A stretch of DNA of 64,000 nt from Isoetes taiwanensis. Lineage: Eukaryota > Streptophyta > Lycopodiopsida > Isoetales > Isoetaceae. Position 1 is the stretch's first letter; each line of letters opens with the position of its first letter. A program made the translations under genes and the position numbers. Positions 1-14,200 of the stretch are shown here, in pieces. The notes below the pieces were generated by a model that saw nothing but the letters and a program-made list of their open reading frames with translations, did no database searches and had not been told where the DNA came from. Location: contig JAJEKV010000215.1 in the NCBI GenBank assembly GCA_021234155.1, forward strand, positions 496,001-560,000. The letters are read 5' to 3'.

Positions 1-3000
1 TCTATCAGTATCAGGGTATCTAGTGGAGGTTTCCTAGAGAATGGAGATGGAGAATGATCAATAAGTGGGGCTCACTATATTCTGCACATGGTCCTTTGAC
101 AACAGGATGTGGGGTTCACTACATTCTGCACATGATCCACTGACAACAGGGTTTTTGACACTGAGAGATATATTCCTGCAAGAGAATTCAAGAGCTCTAT
201 GCTCTTATGCTAGGAAAATAAGAACTAAGAGTTTGTAATGCACTGGATGTCAAGAAGGAGATAGACATTTTACTCCAAATTAAAGCTACGATAAAATCTC
301 CCTTAAAAGCAATACCAAAGCAAGCGGAGGAAAACAAACAATGCATAAAACAATATGAGAAAAAAAATATGAGAAAACGATGTAGTGATAGAAGTGAAGT
401 TATGCATCTAATGATGTACATTACCTTCATCTTTGCATGTCATTAAATGTGTCACCATGGCAGCTCCTCGAGATGTAAATGTACAAATCTTTGTGAATGG
501 TAACTACTTCTAAAGCAAAAGTAAATTATTATGCTGGAAGTCAACTTAAAAAGCACCTTGAAAGCAGTTTTTGAGTCTTTTTGTCCTCTGCCTGCCATAA
601 TCATTGAGCAATGCTAAAGGTCAATGCTTTTTATATACTTATCTTAATGTAGAATTACAAATGACATGCACCAAATATTGACGATGATTGTCCAGAAATT
701 TCTAAAGTTGCACAAAAAGTAAAGATACTGACATGCTCAGCCGTGATCCAACCTGATGCAGAAGTAATGGTTTAGAACTTGAAAATCAAAGCCATCCATT
801 AATATGAAGGTAAGTTAGGATATGCAGGCATTTGAAACTTACAAACATGTGAAAAGCCTCCTCGAAATATATTATTGTCTGGCTCAAAATAGTGAGGATG
901 CAACTATACAGATACTAATAATGAAGATATGCACCTCTATAACTATTTGTATTCTCGCCTATGAAACTCTTTTTGAGCCTGCAAAGGTCCTATACCTTTT
1001 CTATTCGAAGTTTCTGCTATAACTAAAGCTCATGTTCAAGAAAAAGTACCTTGCAGTGAGTAAGATTGTTTGTTTGAATGTGAACTCTAGGCACATTTTT
1101 AGCATCTTTCTTGGTGGCTGCACACCCCGACAACAACAAAAACTCAGTTTTGATTCTCATTCGTGTATTGTATATGATTACTCTAGTATCCATATATGCA
1201 ACATAAAGCCTTCAAGTATTCCATCTTATCAAACATAGGGAAGAAAGAAGGAAGAAAAGAAATGCCATTAAGCTGGTTAAGAAGTAGAGGTAGAGGTAGG
1301 AAAGAGTTGCAAATCCACACAGATGTATACAACAAAACAAAAGCCTGTCTTTGAATATGGTATACCTGCAATAATAATAGGCAAATCGGACATAGCAAGC
1401 AAGCCAAAACCTCTATAGTTTATCACAGGAGAGAAGCCATAATGTCCAAGCAATCACCTTCGGACATCCGACATTTGATGACGCTCAAAAGGATGCCGAC
1501 ACCATTTTGGATCTACCCATTTCATGAAGAAAGCCAAATTGCCAAATTCATCAAACCCAAAGGAGTAGAAATCTAAATGCATGCCAATCCAACATGCATG
1601 CATCAACAGCTGCAAGCAAGGATAAAGGCATCCGCTAAAGGCTCGGAATGGATCAGGCAATCCAAAACCTAAAATTTGGAAATCATATGAAAAGCCACAA
1701 AACTGATTTTTGGAATACCTATAAATTTTTCCGGTAGCTAAAAGCTCCTAGACCTTAGAAAATTAACCTGGAAATAAATTCCAAAAAGTTTTCGGCATGT
1801 CGGAAGAACCAAATTTAAAAAACAGATATCAAAATAGCCCAAAATCGATTCAAAAAAAAGATCAAACTTTTAATAAACAACAGTTGTTATCGACTGAAAT
1901 TGATTTCAATATACCCAACTCCGTCCTCCAGGCTTTTAGTGTTGCCACAAACTGCTAGCTTTCCCTTTCTTGAAACTTCTTAAGACCTTAGTTTCTATTT
2001 GTATGATGTCCTATTCTGCATGCACACCTTCACCATCAATCTCCGAGAGGATGAAGTCATGGAGTAGATGGAGCCACTACTGGCATTCAAACCTAGACAT
2101 AACCACCAACAAATTTTTAATACATGTTAGAGATGTTATTGAATTCTACCTTAAATGTGCAATCAAGCTCCTCCTTATACTACTTCAGCAGAAGCCCATG
2201 TTTTTGCAAGCCACAGTTTTTGCTCCTAAAAAAAGCTTGCAAGCTTGCGTTAATCGAAATAAAAAATGAGAAATTATATGTCGTCAACCACAAAGAGGCA
2301 TTTGCCCACTTTCTCCATATGCATTGCAATGCAATGCGTGAGACACAAACCAAAATCAATTGAAGTTCACTTCAATAATGCAAATGAGAAAGATGAGTTT
2401 TACCTTTGCTGGTCAGATCCGGACAAATAATAGGATGCCCATTAGATCAGGTAGCAGAGAAGGATGCTCTTTATTTAAACTGTCTTAAAACAACCAAAGA
2501 CAGTTGCAAGCAATAATTTTTAAATTTAATAATTCTCTAATCGAAGAGGGAGGAGAAAAAGAAGCGCAGAATATTGAATCTTGCCTGAGCCACTTCAAAG
2601 CATGCACAATAATAATCCATGCTAGAAAAGCTTAAGAAACAAAATTTTGAAGAAGCAAACTATGCTCAAATCAGCGGGCAGAAAAGATTTTGTAGGTCCC
2701 CATCCCGTTGCGGGTTTGAGCGCCATCACCTGCAATAAAAACAACAGATCAGACACTGTTTAGTCCAAGAAAGAGAATATACCATCTGCAAGGAAGACCT
2801 GGAAAAAACTATGCTATGCAAGAATTCCTTATTTTCATCCAAAGGCCAAAGAAATATCGTCAGTTTGAAATTTGGAGCACGATAAGTACAAAACCTGCTT
2901 CAAGAGGAATCAAAGCGAAAAGTTAGAAACCTCACAGAAGATCTACATAGAGAGTGTTGATTTACCAACTGGCTTTCAAATTCCAACCTGCATTCACAGA

Positions 3001-3720
3001 CAAATCAATGTGGGATTGAAGCAAAACAATATGACCAGATTGAATAATGCAGAGAATAAGAAGCAGGACATAGACCAATATGCTAGAGATGCGTAAACAA
3101 GCTATTTGAAGCAACATAGGTACAATATTATATTTTTATATTCCAAATTCATAAATGTAAAGGAAGCAAATCAAAATAGATAATGCAGTACCTTTGTATT
3201 TCAAATGCTTAGTGTTAGCTCATGGCTATTGCCAATACCTCATACTGAAAGCAATGCAAATTGACCATCAAGCTTGAAAGAACTACCGCCAGATTTTGGA
3301 ATCCTTTGTGTCGATGCCAAGGAAGGAAAAAGAAATGGGTTATCTTGATCATAGATAATACGTGGAAGTGCATACTATGTGTCTTTGCCTTTCTTCCATT
3401 ATCCATCCCTAATCTTGAATACCCTTGCTCAATCCATTGGAATAGAGATGTCAATATCCTGACCATTCAGGGAGTTGAGCTAAACTGAAACTCTCCCTAC
3501 ATAATCTGTATTCCTTTTTGTAAAATAAAAACGGCATTCTCGTGCAAGGCATCACCAAAAAAATAATGCTTGCTTACAGCTCTGTGGTTTCCCGCATCCT
3601 TCTGAATGGGGGTTTCTCCCCTTCCTTTTTGCTAATACAAAAATAGGCAGAGAGCAAAGAGGCAGAGTGAAAAGTGCATTGAATTTCTTAGATTCAAAAT
3701 CTGGCAGCCAAACTGCATTC
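1..3720. other. no supported gene
   Basis: AT-rich sequence with short ORFs only. A few exon-like blocks with plausible splice sites occur on the minus strand, for example near 1450-1660 and 2695-2735. None encodes a domain I recognise and they do not join into a model. This may be intron, UTR or intergenic sequence. Confidence 0.5.
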
Positions 3721-3723
3721 CAC

Positions 3724-3816
3724 AAAAAGGACTCACAAGCGGCAGATGGAACTCCACATGCAGCGTTACATGCAGCATTTCAGGCACGGAAACCAACACA
3801 ATCCCATTTTAAAAGA
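3724..3816 (-). repeat. dispersed CpG-rich hairpin repeat, decayed copy
   Basis: Read on the minus strand, this stretch aligns with the repeats at 29713-29790 and 48335-48414. The shared order is a T-rich lead, GTGTTGG, then two copies of a GGAACGCCGCATG-like word in inverted arrangement. Here most CG dinucleotides have become TG or CA, for example CCACATGCAGCGTT where the other copies have CGCCGCATGCGGCGTT. That is the pattern left by decay of methylated CpG, so this looks like the oldest of the three copies. Confidence 0.6.
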
Positions 3817-4269
3817 TAAAATTACAATTTCTATACGAGTTATACAAGGAATTTATAAAAGTAATGCCTATTCTATTTATTTAGAAACTTAATGGGCTGC
3901 TCGAGCGAATTTTCCCTTTACCATCTCATTTACTAGCTCCAATTTTGTTATTTACTTTGTTTGGTAATGGGCAATAACAAACCACTTAAGAATTACGAGA
4001 GGGATAACATCCTAGAAGGGTGTTATGTCATAGTAGGGCATAACATACTCATTCCAGTGTGTTATCCGCCTTAACACATGCAGCCCGAGAGTTTTATGGT
4101 CAACGATAACGATGGCTCCGGGCAGTCATGCACCGCAAATGGGGATCCGTCGCGGGCAAATGCAGGGATATGACATGGAAACCATATCAGAATGTCTCTA
4201 AGACCCATAGTGATGTGGCAAGCCGCCCGTTTATCAGTTGTAGCGTGAGAAGATGCTATAAAGGCCGCC

Positions 4270-5105
4270 GCATCTATCAAGTGCTGCTCCGTAAGCTCTG
4301 CATGAGTACAACATATCATCCCCAAATAGATGGTCATACGGAACAGACGAATAGGATTCTGGAAGATATATTGAGAAACTATGTATGGAATAAGTAGTCA
4401 AAGTGGAAGGACTATATCTACTTGGTTGAGTTTGCATACAATAGCACCAAGTAAGAATCATCCCAGATGTCCCCCTTTATGATTAATTATGGCTATCAAT
4501 GCCTCACACCCGATACGTGGCACAATCCTGTGATGAAGGCAGAAGTCTCTCAACAATTGTTATCAGATGTGCAGGAGTTAGTGGAGGAAGTCTGAGGGTA
4601 TTTATTAGCTGTAAGAAGACAAGCATAGGATGATGAAGGAAGTTCATATTGGAGATAGTGTGTGGCTCAAGATTAAAGTCAAGCAGGCTAAGCTCTGCTT
4701 CAGCAACTGCTCCAAGATGGGCGGGACCTTTTAAGGTTGTTGAAAGAGTAGGTACCCAATCCTACAAGCCTGATTCCCCCCCACTTAAAAGTCCATAAAG
4801 TCTTCCATGTAAGTTTCTTAAAAAGCATACACACAATCCTAAGGGAATATGGGAAACTCCAACAATATTGGAAATTACGGAGAAACAAGTTGAGATTGTT
4901 CCCAAAAGCCTTCTTGATAAGGCATTTAAGAAGACAAGAAGGTCAGAATTCCTTCAATATTTGGTCAGGTGAAAACACTTATCCCTGGAAGACGCAACAT
5001 GGGTATTGAAGCAAGATCTAGAGAAACAATATCCATCAATTTATAGAGCAATTCGACGGCCAAGTCGCCTCCGATTTAGTCAATGTCAGTCCGTCAGATA
5101 TGTGA
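4270..5105 (+). pseudogene. gypsy integrase C-terminal remnant
   Basis: Translation gives STTYHPQIDGHTEQTNRIL, the region around the catalytic Glu of a Ty3/gypsy integrase core. It continues through EFAYNSTK, then KVHKVFHVSFLK near 4790, and ends with a degenerate chromodomain-like tail near 5000 (matching [10 protein letters not shown] in the intact copy). At least six in-frame stops (after NYVWNK, after NSTK and later) and several frameshifts make it non-functional. The order and spacing match residues 780-1040 of the pol ORF at 54312-57482. Confidence 0.85.
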
Positions 5106-5841
5106 GCTAGCTTAGTATAGTGCATGGGAGCTAAGGCGGCGAGAGTGTTATGCATCTGTGAGCAGTCAAGAGCTAAGCATGCAACCTTTGGCAATGATGG
5201 GATCATCTTAAATGTTCTCTACGTGTAAATCTACATGGGGCCATGATGCAGTGCATATGAGCATGGCCGAAGGCCATGTAGGAGTAGTCATATGATCGTG
5301 AGCGATGATGAGGTCATCTTAAATGGCTGCTATTCAATGATACATTGCATGTGGGCATGACCGAAGGTCACGTAGGGACTAAGCATGTAATCATAGGCGA
5401 TGATGGGACCATTTTAAATGTTCCCTATGCTTAAATCTAAATGGGCCATGATTTAGTGCAGGTAAGTAGAGGTAACCTTACGCAATAGTTTGACTCAAGG
5501 AGGTTATTAGGGTGCTGGTAACCTTAAAAACACAAATTATTAACTAAACTAACGTGATGTGCTACTTATTGCATGCTAATATAGGAGGAGCATAAGGGAG
5601 GGAGAGCATCACGAGAAGAATAGACAAATTTTGTCTTTAATTATGGCTCCTACATGTTACTATTATAGTATGTTATTATATATTGGAGCTACCCAATTTT
5701 CTATATGTAAGTATGGCATTTACATTTATCGTTATAACTAAGTATTACATCCCTTATTGCTTTTCGTTGTTAAGGTTGATGCAGGTTTGTTTCACCTTAT
5801 CGTAATGCTGAGGACATCATTATGCTCAGGCAGGAGAGAAT

Positions 5842-7490
5842 GTGACGTTCCGCTAAAATATACTGCATAAATACATATATTTTAGGCCACATCACTATAC
5901 AAGCCTTCCTTAGTATGTACACATTAGTGTGGGGAGGGGGCATGGCTAAGTCATTATATATAACTTAGCCAACCTTAGGTATGGAACCATTTCCACGTGG
6001 CTCCATCCTATTGGTGACCGGCCACATGGACACATCCTATTGGAGCCACATGGCATGATATGCCAGCCCTAACCTACTAAGGGCCAAACCCTAGACCTAG
6101 GCCATTTTCTAGCTCCAGCAGTTACTTGACCTCAGCTCGCATTCATCACTCCATTTCAAGGATCATTTATTGTAGCACAATCTAATGCAGCAGCCCCAGG
6201 AGCGTGTGCACATCAGGAGGAAAGGAAGCTTCACCAAAACACCTGCAGGGTGATGGAGACGTCAGGAGCTGGCAGAAGTTCCTCCGGAGCAGGTACTTTG
6301 AGTAGTCTCCTTAGTAGATCATCTGGAAGTTAGCATTCCAGATGAATTAATGCCTTATATCTCTAGTAGAGCCATTCTAGAACCCTCAGTTCAGATTTTG
6401 AACCCCAACCAATGAACCCTAACCGTAATTCAGATGCATGTGATTAGGATTAGATATTTCGACATTTATCATGTTATGTGAATATATGATGTTGGTTGAT
6501 CTCATATTTGCTCTTTTTATATTAGGAAGGGGGGTAGTGACCTAGTAGCTATTATTTAGATGATGCTCTTAGTTTGGACCTAGTTCCCATTATATGCGGC
6601 ATGTGCATAGAGCCCACCAAGCTCTGGAGGCTATGTAAGTGTCTGAGCACCATACAACGGAGTTAGTGGCAAAGTAGAGGAAGGTCCCTACGAGCACGGC
6701 TACTGGGGATCCATAGCGGGCTAGGCTTATAGTCGGTCACTTCGAAAGGGCCGCGTATAAGTCCAACACATTCTAGGTCAATGGTATCACCCTAACTCTC
6801 AAGAGTTGCAGGTGTTGGCCTGGCTCTTATTTTGGGAAGTTCAATCAGAGAAGGACGTGTGTCGTCACGATCCTCTAGCTGCCTATGGAGCCACTGCACC
6901 CCGGGAAGGGGAGATGCAACACTTCCTACCTCATGGGACCAGGGAGATGTAACCCTAGAAGGGGAGATGCAACACTTCCTACCTCATTAGACCGAGGAGA
7001 TGCAACTCAGAGTAGTCTCATTGGGTAATATCAAGAGATTGCATCTCCGGCAGGTTACAGTCACGGCAGAGCCTGATTTAGCCTATCTGCATAGTATGCA
7101 TAGGAGGGGCAGATGGAGTGGTCAACCCTAGCCATTGTCTATTAGTCATTGCCATAACTTGGTTTGTTCTATCTTGAGACCCAAGTCGTCAGTCTATCTT
7201 CCCTACGAGTCTGAGCTTGGATAGGAGCTCTATTCATGTACTGATATATCACATGGATCTATAGATGGATTGCGCTACCACTCGTGGTAGTTGATTATTA
7301 TTATTATTGCTAGCGCTGACATGGATATGTTTCTTCCGTTGTTATAGGAGTCCATAGGGGACGGGCACACAAGACACCTCTGTGTCCTCTTCTCATGCCC
7401 TGGCCATCCCAGGAGTGGGGTAGACGGAGGGTTCATATGGCAATTTCTATTGAATGGGGGATTTCCATGGGATAGACAATGGAGCATCGT
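5842..7490 (+). repeat. decayed LTR of the plus-strand gypsy element
   Basis: The block begins TGTGACGTT directly after a purine-rich tract, which is the arrangement of polypurine tract then 3' LTR. Between about 7070 and 7320 it aligns with the LTR of the 51.8-64 kb element, including TATGCATAGGAGGGGCAGAT and the GACATGGATATGTTT stretch. An internal duplication of GGGGAGATGCAACACTTCC lies at about 6911-6985. The 3' end with a CA terminus is not identifiable. Confidence 0.55.
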
Positions 7491-10400
7491 ATGTTACGTG
7501 GAGCTAGCATTGCATTGCTGGATTCTAGTATAATGAGATTCTCAGGTGAGGCATCTAAGTCTAAGAATATTTCTTGTGATTATGCTCGCATTTTCTAAAC
7601 ACCCTAAACCCCCACTGTCTTTATAATTAACCCCGCGTGTTCATGTTGTAAGCAGATAGATATGAGGCTTGAAGGATCGTCGTGTAGTTCAAAGCCTGTG
7701 ATTTCTTTGTGAGCCTTTAGCAAGGCCTTATTATTGTTTTATAAACTTAACAGAGCTTAAAGCATTGTCAATCCATCTAGCATGATATTATATCTTGAGA
7801 GTTGAGCTCCTACATGTTATTGGATATGGTTGGGATTAAAGATTCAATTCTTTACCTTGAGTTTGTCTTAAGAATGCTTTTGCATTGCATTGTTCAATTC
7901 ATGTATATCAACTTGTTAATGTTCGTGCAAGTATTGATGGGACCTTGGGTTACCTGGAGGGCTAACCTGGCAGGCCCGTAGAAAGATCCTAAGGCATATA
8001 TTCAAGCAACTTTAGGACGGACAGATAGATGGACAAACATATAGACGGATAGGGTTTTTAACGTCCACAAAAGCCAAATTGGCCATGAGGTATGGAAACC
8101 TCAAAGAGATGCCAACAAATATTTGATATCAATCTTGAACAATAAGACCATAGCAACTCTGGAATAGAAAATTTGTTGGCGCAGAATGAGGGAAGAAATC
8201 TATTGCACGAAAAGGAAATAATTTAAAATAATCGTGGATTTTGGAGAGACAAATAAAAGAAATTAAGTATTTTGCCTTTTGAAACCTAATTCAAAACTCT
8301 ATTTATAGAAGAGAACGTCTAGGTTGTATGGCTAGATCAGCGTGTTTAGGTATTGCTTAAGCTATGAATCATTCTAATGAACATCCACCTCAAATTTCTT
8401 AACACATGGATAGGTTAGAATGCATACACACCTTTGATTCGGATTGCACTACAAAATGCAAGGAGGGAGGAGAGGAGGTTGCAATTGTAATCCCCATATG
8501 GGCTTGTTATCCCGTGGAATAAATTATAAAAAGAATGGCTTGAGATAATTTTATCCTGAAGAGGAATAAGCATTCATAATGGCTCATTTTCCTTGGACTT
8601 TATATGTTCTTTTGTAATTTAGTAGTGTTCAAAACACTGATCATTTAACAACTTCATATTGCACCCTATCGAGAATCCTGGAATGTTAAGAAATATGAGG
8701 AAATCGGCATTCTAAAGAAATGTCAATGAAATCTTTGTTAATGTTTATGGAATCTAATGGGATCTTACAAAATCTTTGGGTTTATACAATACAATGTGGA
8801 GAACTTTGACGAAAATCGCTCTTCAGAAACATAAAAAGAATTTCGAGGAATGTCAAAAACTATTAAGGGGAGCAAATCTAAACGAATATGCAATATTAGA
8901 AGTGCTAAGAAATCTAATAGATCACAAAATCTATAGTCCGAAAATAAAATACATTGGACTTCATACATTACACCATTTTGAACAAATTATCAAATTGTCA
9001 TACGCATGAAGAGATTCAATTGCCAAATGATATGGCAATGATGGATATCCTTCAGGAAGAACTGTACAACAATGACAATTTGCTAACAGTACTATAATAG
9101 TTGATGAGAGAAGTTATCTAGCAGTATTCTCAACAAACTTTCAAACTACATTGGGACTGAACCAACTTGATTGTCAATTAAGAAATATCATTCACCAAAT
9201 AACTATGCAATTATGGTATCATTTATGCTAACAAACCACATTTCATTCACAATTGGAATAAATGCTCGTGTGCTTTTGGAATTTAGCAGCACTCAAAATA
9301 GTCATCAATGAACCGACTCATTATGATGTCCTCTGAATACAAATCTCAAACACAATCTAGGAGATTAGATATGCCGAGAAGAGTTGAAATAAGTTGTGGA
9401 TTAGATTATGACCATCAGCTTTAATCATGCCATGGGCATTTTATTATGACGTTGCACCATGATTCAATAACTTTCTCGCATCTCCTCAATGCTAATATGG
9501 TGGCGATCGTAGCAACTTCCATTACATACCTCAGGATCCAATGGATCATCAACTTTTTGAGGTGCATTTTCTCATGAATCCTTATAGTCTGCTCTTGTTT
9601 GGACCACAAACTATTGCTTGTCACCGTGACTGGCTTCCTATACCCATCATAGATGGGCTTACTGTGTTCCATTAATGGCACCTAACCTATATCGATCTGT
9701 ATTGTAGTCCCTAGTAAATGACGAAGGTTTGACGTCCCGGAACTATGTAATAGTAATATTGTTTATGCCAACAAAGGAACATGGCTTACTAATAGATGCC
9801 ATCAGCATATCATATGCAGGCATTTAAAGGCATCTCTTGCAAATAATTACAATTATGAGCAAGTCAAATCGATTGACACAACCTTCTAATATCTAACATG
9901 AGCATCTAGATCTCTGGTTCAACCAATCTAAAGCTAGCCTACAAGGATGCCATAGATGTTGTATTGGTGCAAAATTATTGAGGATTGTTTGTCAAACTGC
10001 AATATTCAAACTTCAAGCAATACTCCAATATTGCATCATAAGGTCTCAAGGAGATACTATTCAAAATGCGAGTCAAAGTTGATATAAGCAAATGTAATAA
10101 TATCTCTACGATAAGAATATCGCTTCCAATTTTGTTTTGTTTATTAAGAATCTATGGGAACCACAAAACTATCAATCTAATGGAATTTTGACAGAAGACT
10201 ATAAAAAATCTATAGAATCTTCACAGAATTCTATTTCCAACAATATGAGGACACATGTTAGGTCCAAAACATTTCCGTGTTCACAGGTTATTCCAAAAAA
10301 CCTTACCCATGTTAACTCAAGCATCTACTATCTACACTCCTCAAAATAATTACATTCAACTTCGCACAAGATCTACATAGTTCAAAGACTTGTATATGAA

Positions 10401-11217
10401 TAATTAGGAAAAACAAAAGGTAACTTTCAATCTTAATTAGGAAAAAAAAAAGGAATTTTGAATCTTCCTTATCGATCGTGTTATCCCCAAATTACAATTA
10501 AGAGAATTGTGTTATCCCCAAATTACAATTAAGAGAATTGTCTAAGATAGACACTGATAGTATGGCAAGGCAGGCTCCCAATAAAGGTCCTCAAATGAAA
10601 TGAAAGAGACACTGATAGGATGGCAAGGCAAGCATATCCAGGTACTAGAGCTATATGTAGTGAAGTCGGGATTTATTCAGGCTTTATGGGCACTTTGGAG
10701 CAAAAAACACCAAGTAATACTTCCAAACAGTTTTCTTTTACAGGAATGATCATCTTCTAAGCATAGTCCTCCCTTTAATACAGTGAAACTTACAGTATAA
10801 TGAGCTTACAGTTTGTCGTCTTATAAATTTTGCTACTACATATCCGTATCAACTGCTTTAATAGTATACACTGATGTTCCATAGACTCTTCCAAAAGTAC
10901 GCCCATTACTCATAAATGGTATGCAAACATGCAAGAAACTAGAGTGCATCAAAAGTCCATAGAAAAAATGGAAAAGAACCACAAAATTCAATGCGATTTT
11001 ATTATTTTCCCAACTATTTTCCTCAACATACCACTATACCTGATTAGAGCATAAATAATGCTGGTAGACCATTCCTGATAGACAATCAATATAACTTCAG
11101 CCAGACCTTGTAGCATTTTAACTAAATGATGTACCCTGCAGATGCCCAAATAATTACCTTTTGCTGTATTTCACCCCTTAAGTAAATTTGCAGCAGGTTT
11201 CAACGTCCAACATGCCA
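7491..11217. other. intergenic, no supported gene
   Basis: AT-rich sequence with only short ORFs on either strand and no recognisable domains. The only clear structure is the 31-bp tandem duplication at 10478-10539. Confidence 0.5.
10478..10539 (+). repeat. 31-bp tandem duplication
   Basis: Two identical head-to-tail copies of a 31-base unit starting GTGTTATCCCCAAATTAC. It looks like a recent replication-slippage duplication with no coding content. Confidence 0.9.
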
Positions 11218-14200
11218 TCAAGAAGCAGAGTGTTTCAAAACCCACTCTACTAAAGTCGCAACTGCAAACCCAGTTGCACCCCGTTTCTTCTCACTCCACA
11301 CAGGGCCAGCAATATCTAAATGTGCCCAGGGTATCTTTTCATCCACAAACTACAGGCAGAAACTCCAGAATAAGTTTTATGATCAACCAACCAATGGCAA
11401 AAATATTTTAGCAAAAATATTTTAACAAATCACCTGTCGCAAGAAAAGTGCTGCTGTGATGGACCCTCCAGCACGCCCACCAGTATTCACCATATCTGCA
11501 ATTCCTGATTTCATCATTTCCCAATAAGCGTCCTCTAAAGGCAATCTCCAAAGCTTCTCTCCAACTTTCCTGGAGCATTCTGACAGTTCTTCCGCCAGTT
11601 CATCATTTGGTGTAAACATGCCTGCCCCATTCAAGACCCTATTAATATTAGGCTGGATTTTGTAGAATAGTTCAAGCTAGCATAATCTAGTTTCTTAGTG
11701 GCATCAAAGTTGTAGTATAACATAGCCAAGCAACAACAACGAGACAGGAAAGAAAGCAATTTTACATCATAAGTTTCTTACCTCCTACTTCATTTCCAAG
11801 AGCCACAACACATGCGCCAGTTAGCGTGGCTAAATCAACAATCTGCAAGCATACAAAGACCATTGCAGCACCTCAGAAACTGAACATAAACAACGTCATA
11901 AAGGCAATAGAAAATCAATACATATATCTCAAAGAAAAACATGAAACAAAATACAGCAGACATCATTTTTCAAATGTACACCTTTCAAACTCTTTTGATA
12001 AAAAGGTGAACTGTTTGGAATCAGCCTTTTTATTGCTGAACAAGATGATGCCGAACAGTCACAGCAAACTAAGAATCTGAAGATCCCTTACGTAACTAAA
12101 AAACTTGTTAACCATAGGTAATACTCTTAAAGATGATCTGACCAGGAACACAATTCTTTCACATCATTTGAACTTCTTCTAATATCTGCTGTACTTCACA
12201 TTTGCTGGTCTTCGCCGCATCAGGTATCCTCCATTCAGGCTCTCTCTACCCACCAGCTAAGGAAGTAGTATTACCAAAACATATGAAGAGGATGCCCACA
12301 ACTCAACGCATGATTCAACACATGCAAATGACTATTAACGTTGCTCGAGATAACCCTAATCTAGTAGACATAAATATTTCACCATTTCTATGACCCCAAA
12401 CTTCATAGAACAAATGGATTCACCTTGTCAACTTCAAGCTTACAAGCGTAGACAAGTGCATCAGCCAAGGTCAGCCTGCCTTCAGCGTCTGTGTTATTTA
12501 CCTGCAAAGTGACAATGGTAAAAACGCCAAGCTCGTGAGAATAGTTGACCAAGGGTTCTCAATTGTTAATGCCCATTATCTCATGTAAAAACAACCTCAA
12601 TAGTTTTTCCATTAGAAGCTGTAAGTATATCTCCTGGTCGCATTCCTGTACCACTTATCATGTTTTCACATGCTGCAACAATAAAGTTTACCTGCAAATA
12701 GGATTGCATAAATTATATATGGCAAACCAGTTGGAAGACAGAGCTAATGCTGACCTCGACTCCTGGTGGGCTTATAGCCCCAATTGCCTTAGCTGCTCCT
12801 AGCGCGGCAGCAGCACCACCCATATCAAACTTCATCAACTCAATACTCGATCCTTGACCTGTTTTCAGATTATACCCTCCACTGCAAAATATACTAATGT
12901 TAAATTGTGCAGGCTGTTAAATTACAAAGCCAGCAATTACTCGAGAAACAAAAGGAAAAAAGCAAGGAATGTCCCAAAGAAAAGAGACCCTGGCATTGGT
13001 ATCTTTAAAATGAACTGCAGGGCTTAAAAACAAGCTGCCAATGGCTAAAGGTTTAAAATGACATATGCCAGATGCTCCCGAGCCCCGACAATGGCTTGAA
13101 AACAGAAAGCGATTTACAATAATGGATTGGGAAAGTTGCACATGATTTAAGAAAGAACTTTTTAGGGCAAAAGGCCCAGGAAAAGTATGATATAGCAACA
13201 GTTAGCCTGCAAGATGCCAATTCAGTCACAGCCAGTTATCAGGCGATACAGCAGTCTCTTTCTAATAAGTGCCGCTTTTCAAGGTTTCAGGGGCAAATAA
13301 ATCATTCAACAAAACATTTTGTGTCCTCTACATAAGCCTATGTGTCCAAACCAACCAATATTTACACAATCATGCAGCCAGGGAGACCACTTGCAGAAGA
13401 ATGCAGCAGCAGAAGTCCAAATACAGGATTCACAATTAAGTGAAAATTCAAACACACGTAACCTGTCAAATGTCAACCCCTTCCCAACAATTGCCAATTT
13501 CACTTTCACATCCCCACTTGGCCTATATTGCAAATGTATAAATTTAGGAGGATTAGCAGATGCAGCTGCCACACCAAGATACGACCCCATTTTTAACTCT
13601 CTGCATGCCTCTTCCTCTAAGATCTTTGCCGTTATCACATTACTGTAAGCTGAAGCTATTTCTTCAGCTTCTTCAGCGAGAGCACCTGCATATAAGGATT
13701 GTGATACTCAATAAATACCGTGATCACAAAAAAAGAAGGAATTCATCTCAAAAGTACTTACTAGGAGTAAGTACGTTAGCAGGAGAATTGACAAGCTTTC
13801 TGCAAGCTATTACACCATCCAAAACCTTCAATGTTTTCTTCAACTTGTCCTCAAAGAAATGCTTGGGACCAAGCCCCAAAATATCTATGCTCTTGATGTT
13901 ACTCTTTTTGGCTTCTGATTTGAACCTTGCATCTTCATATGAACCCAATATAACACCTGCCCATATAGCATGAAGTTCAATTTGTCTGCTAAATATTTTA
14001 TAGGAACATAGTGGCAACATGACTAATGCACGTACCTGCAGTTACTGCAGATGCTACGTCCAACTTTTCATTGTCAGAAAGGTCAGCTGCAGCAGTGCAA
14101 ACTATGGCAACAGAGGCAGCTTGGGCTGTCTTTGCGGCAACGGCAACGGCCTCTCCAAGACCTTTCCATACTTTTGTAGATTTGATAGATTCTGGCTTCC

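Larger units (their letters stand above)
4270..7490 (+). mobile_element. decayed Ty3/gypsy element, 3' part
   Basis: Integrase C-terminal coding remnants at 4270-5105 are followed by about 740 bases of non-coding sequence, a purine-rich tract at 5829-5841, and an LTR-like block starting TGTGACGTT at 5842. The protein remnants and LTR both resemble the minus-strand element at 51.8-64 kb, so this is an older relative in the opposite orientation. Its 5' part (gag, RT) is missing. The right edge is only approximate, because the LTR homology fades after about 7350. Confidence 0.7.

Noticed and set aside
1454-1660. Minus-strand ORF as an exon of a host gene
   Set aside because: No neighbouring exon fits in phase and I do not recognise a domain.
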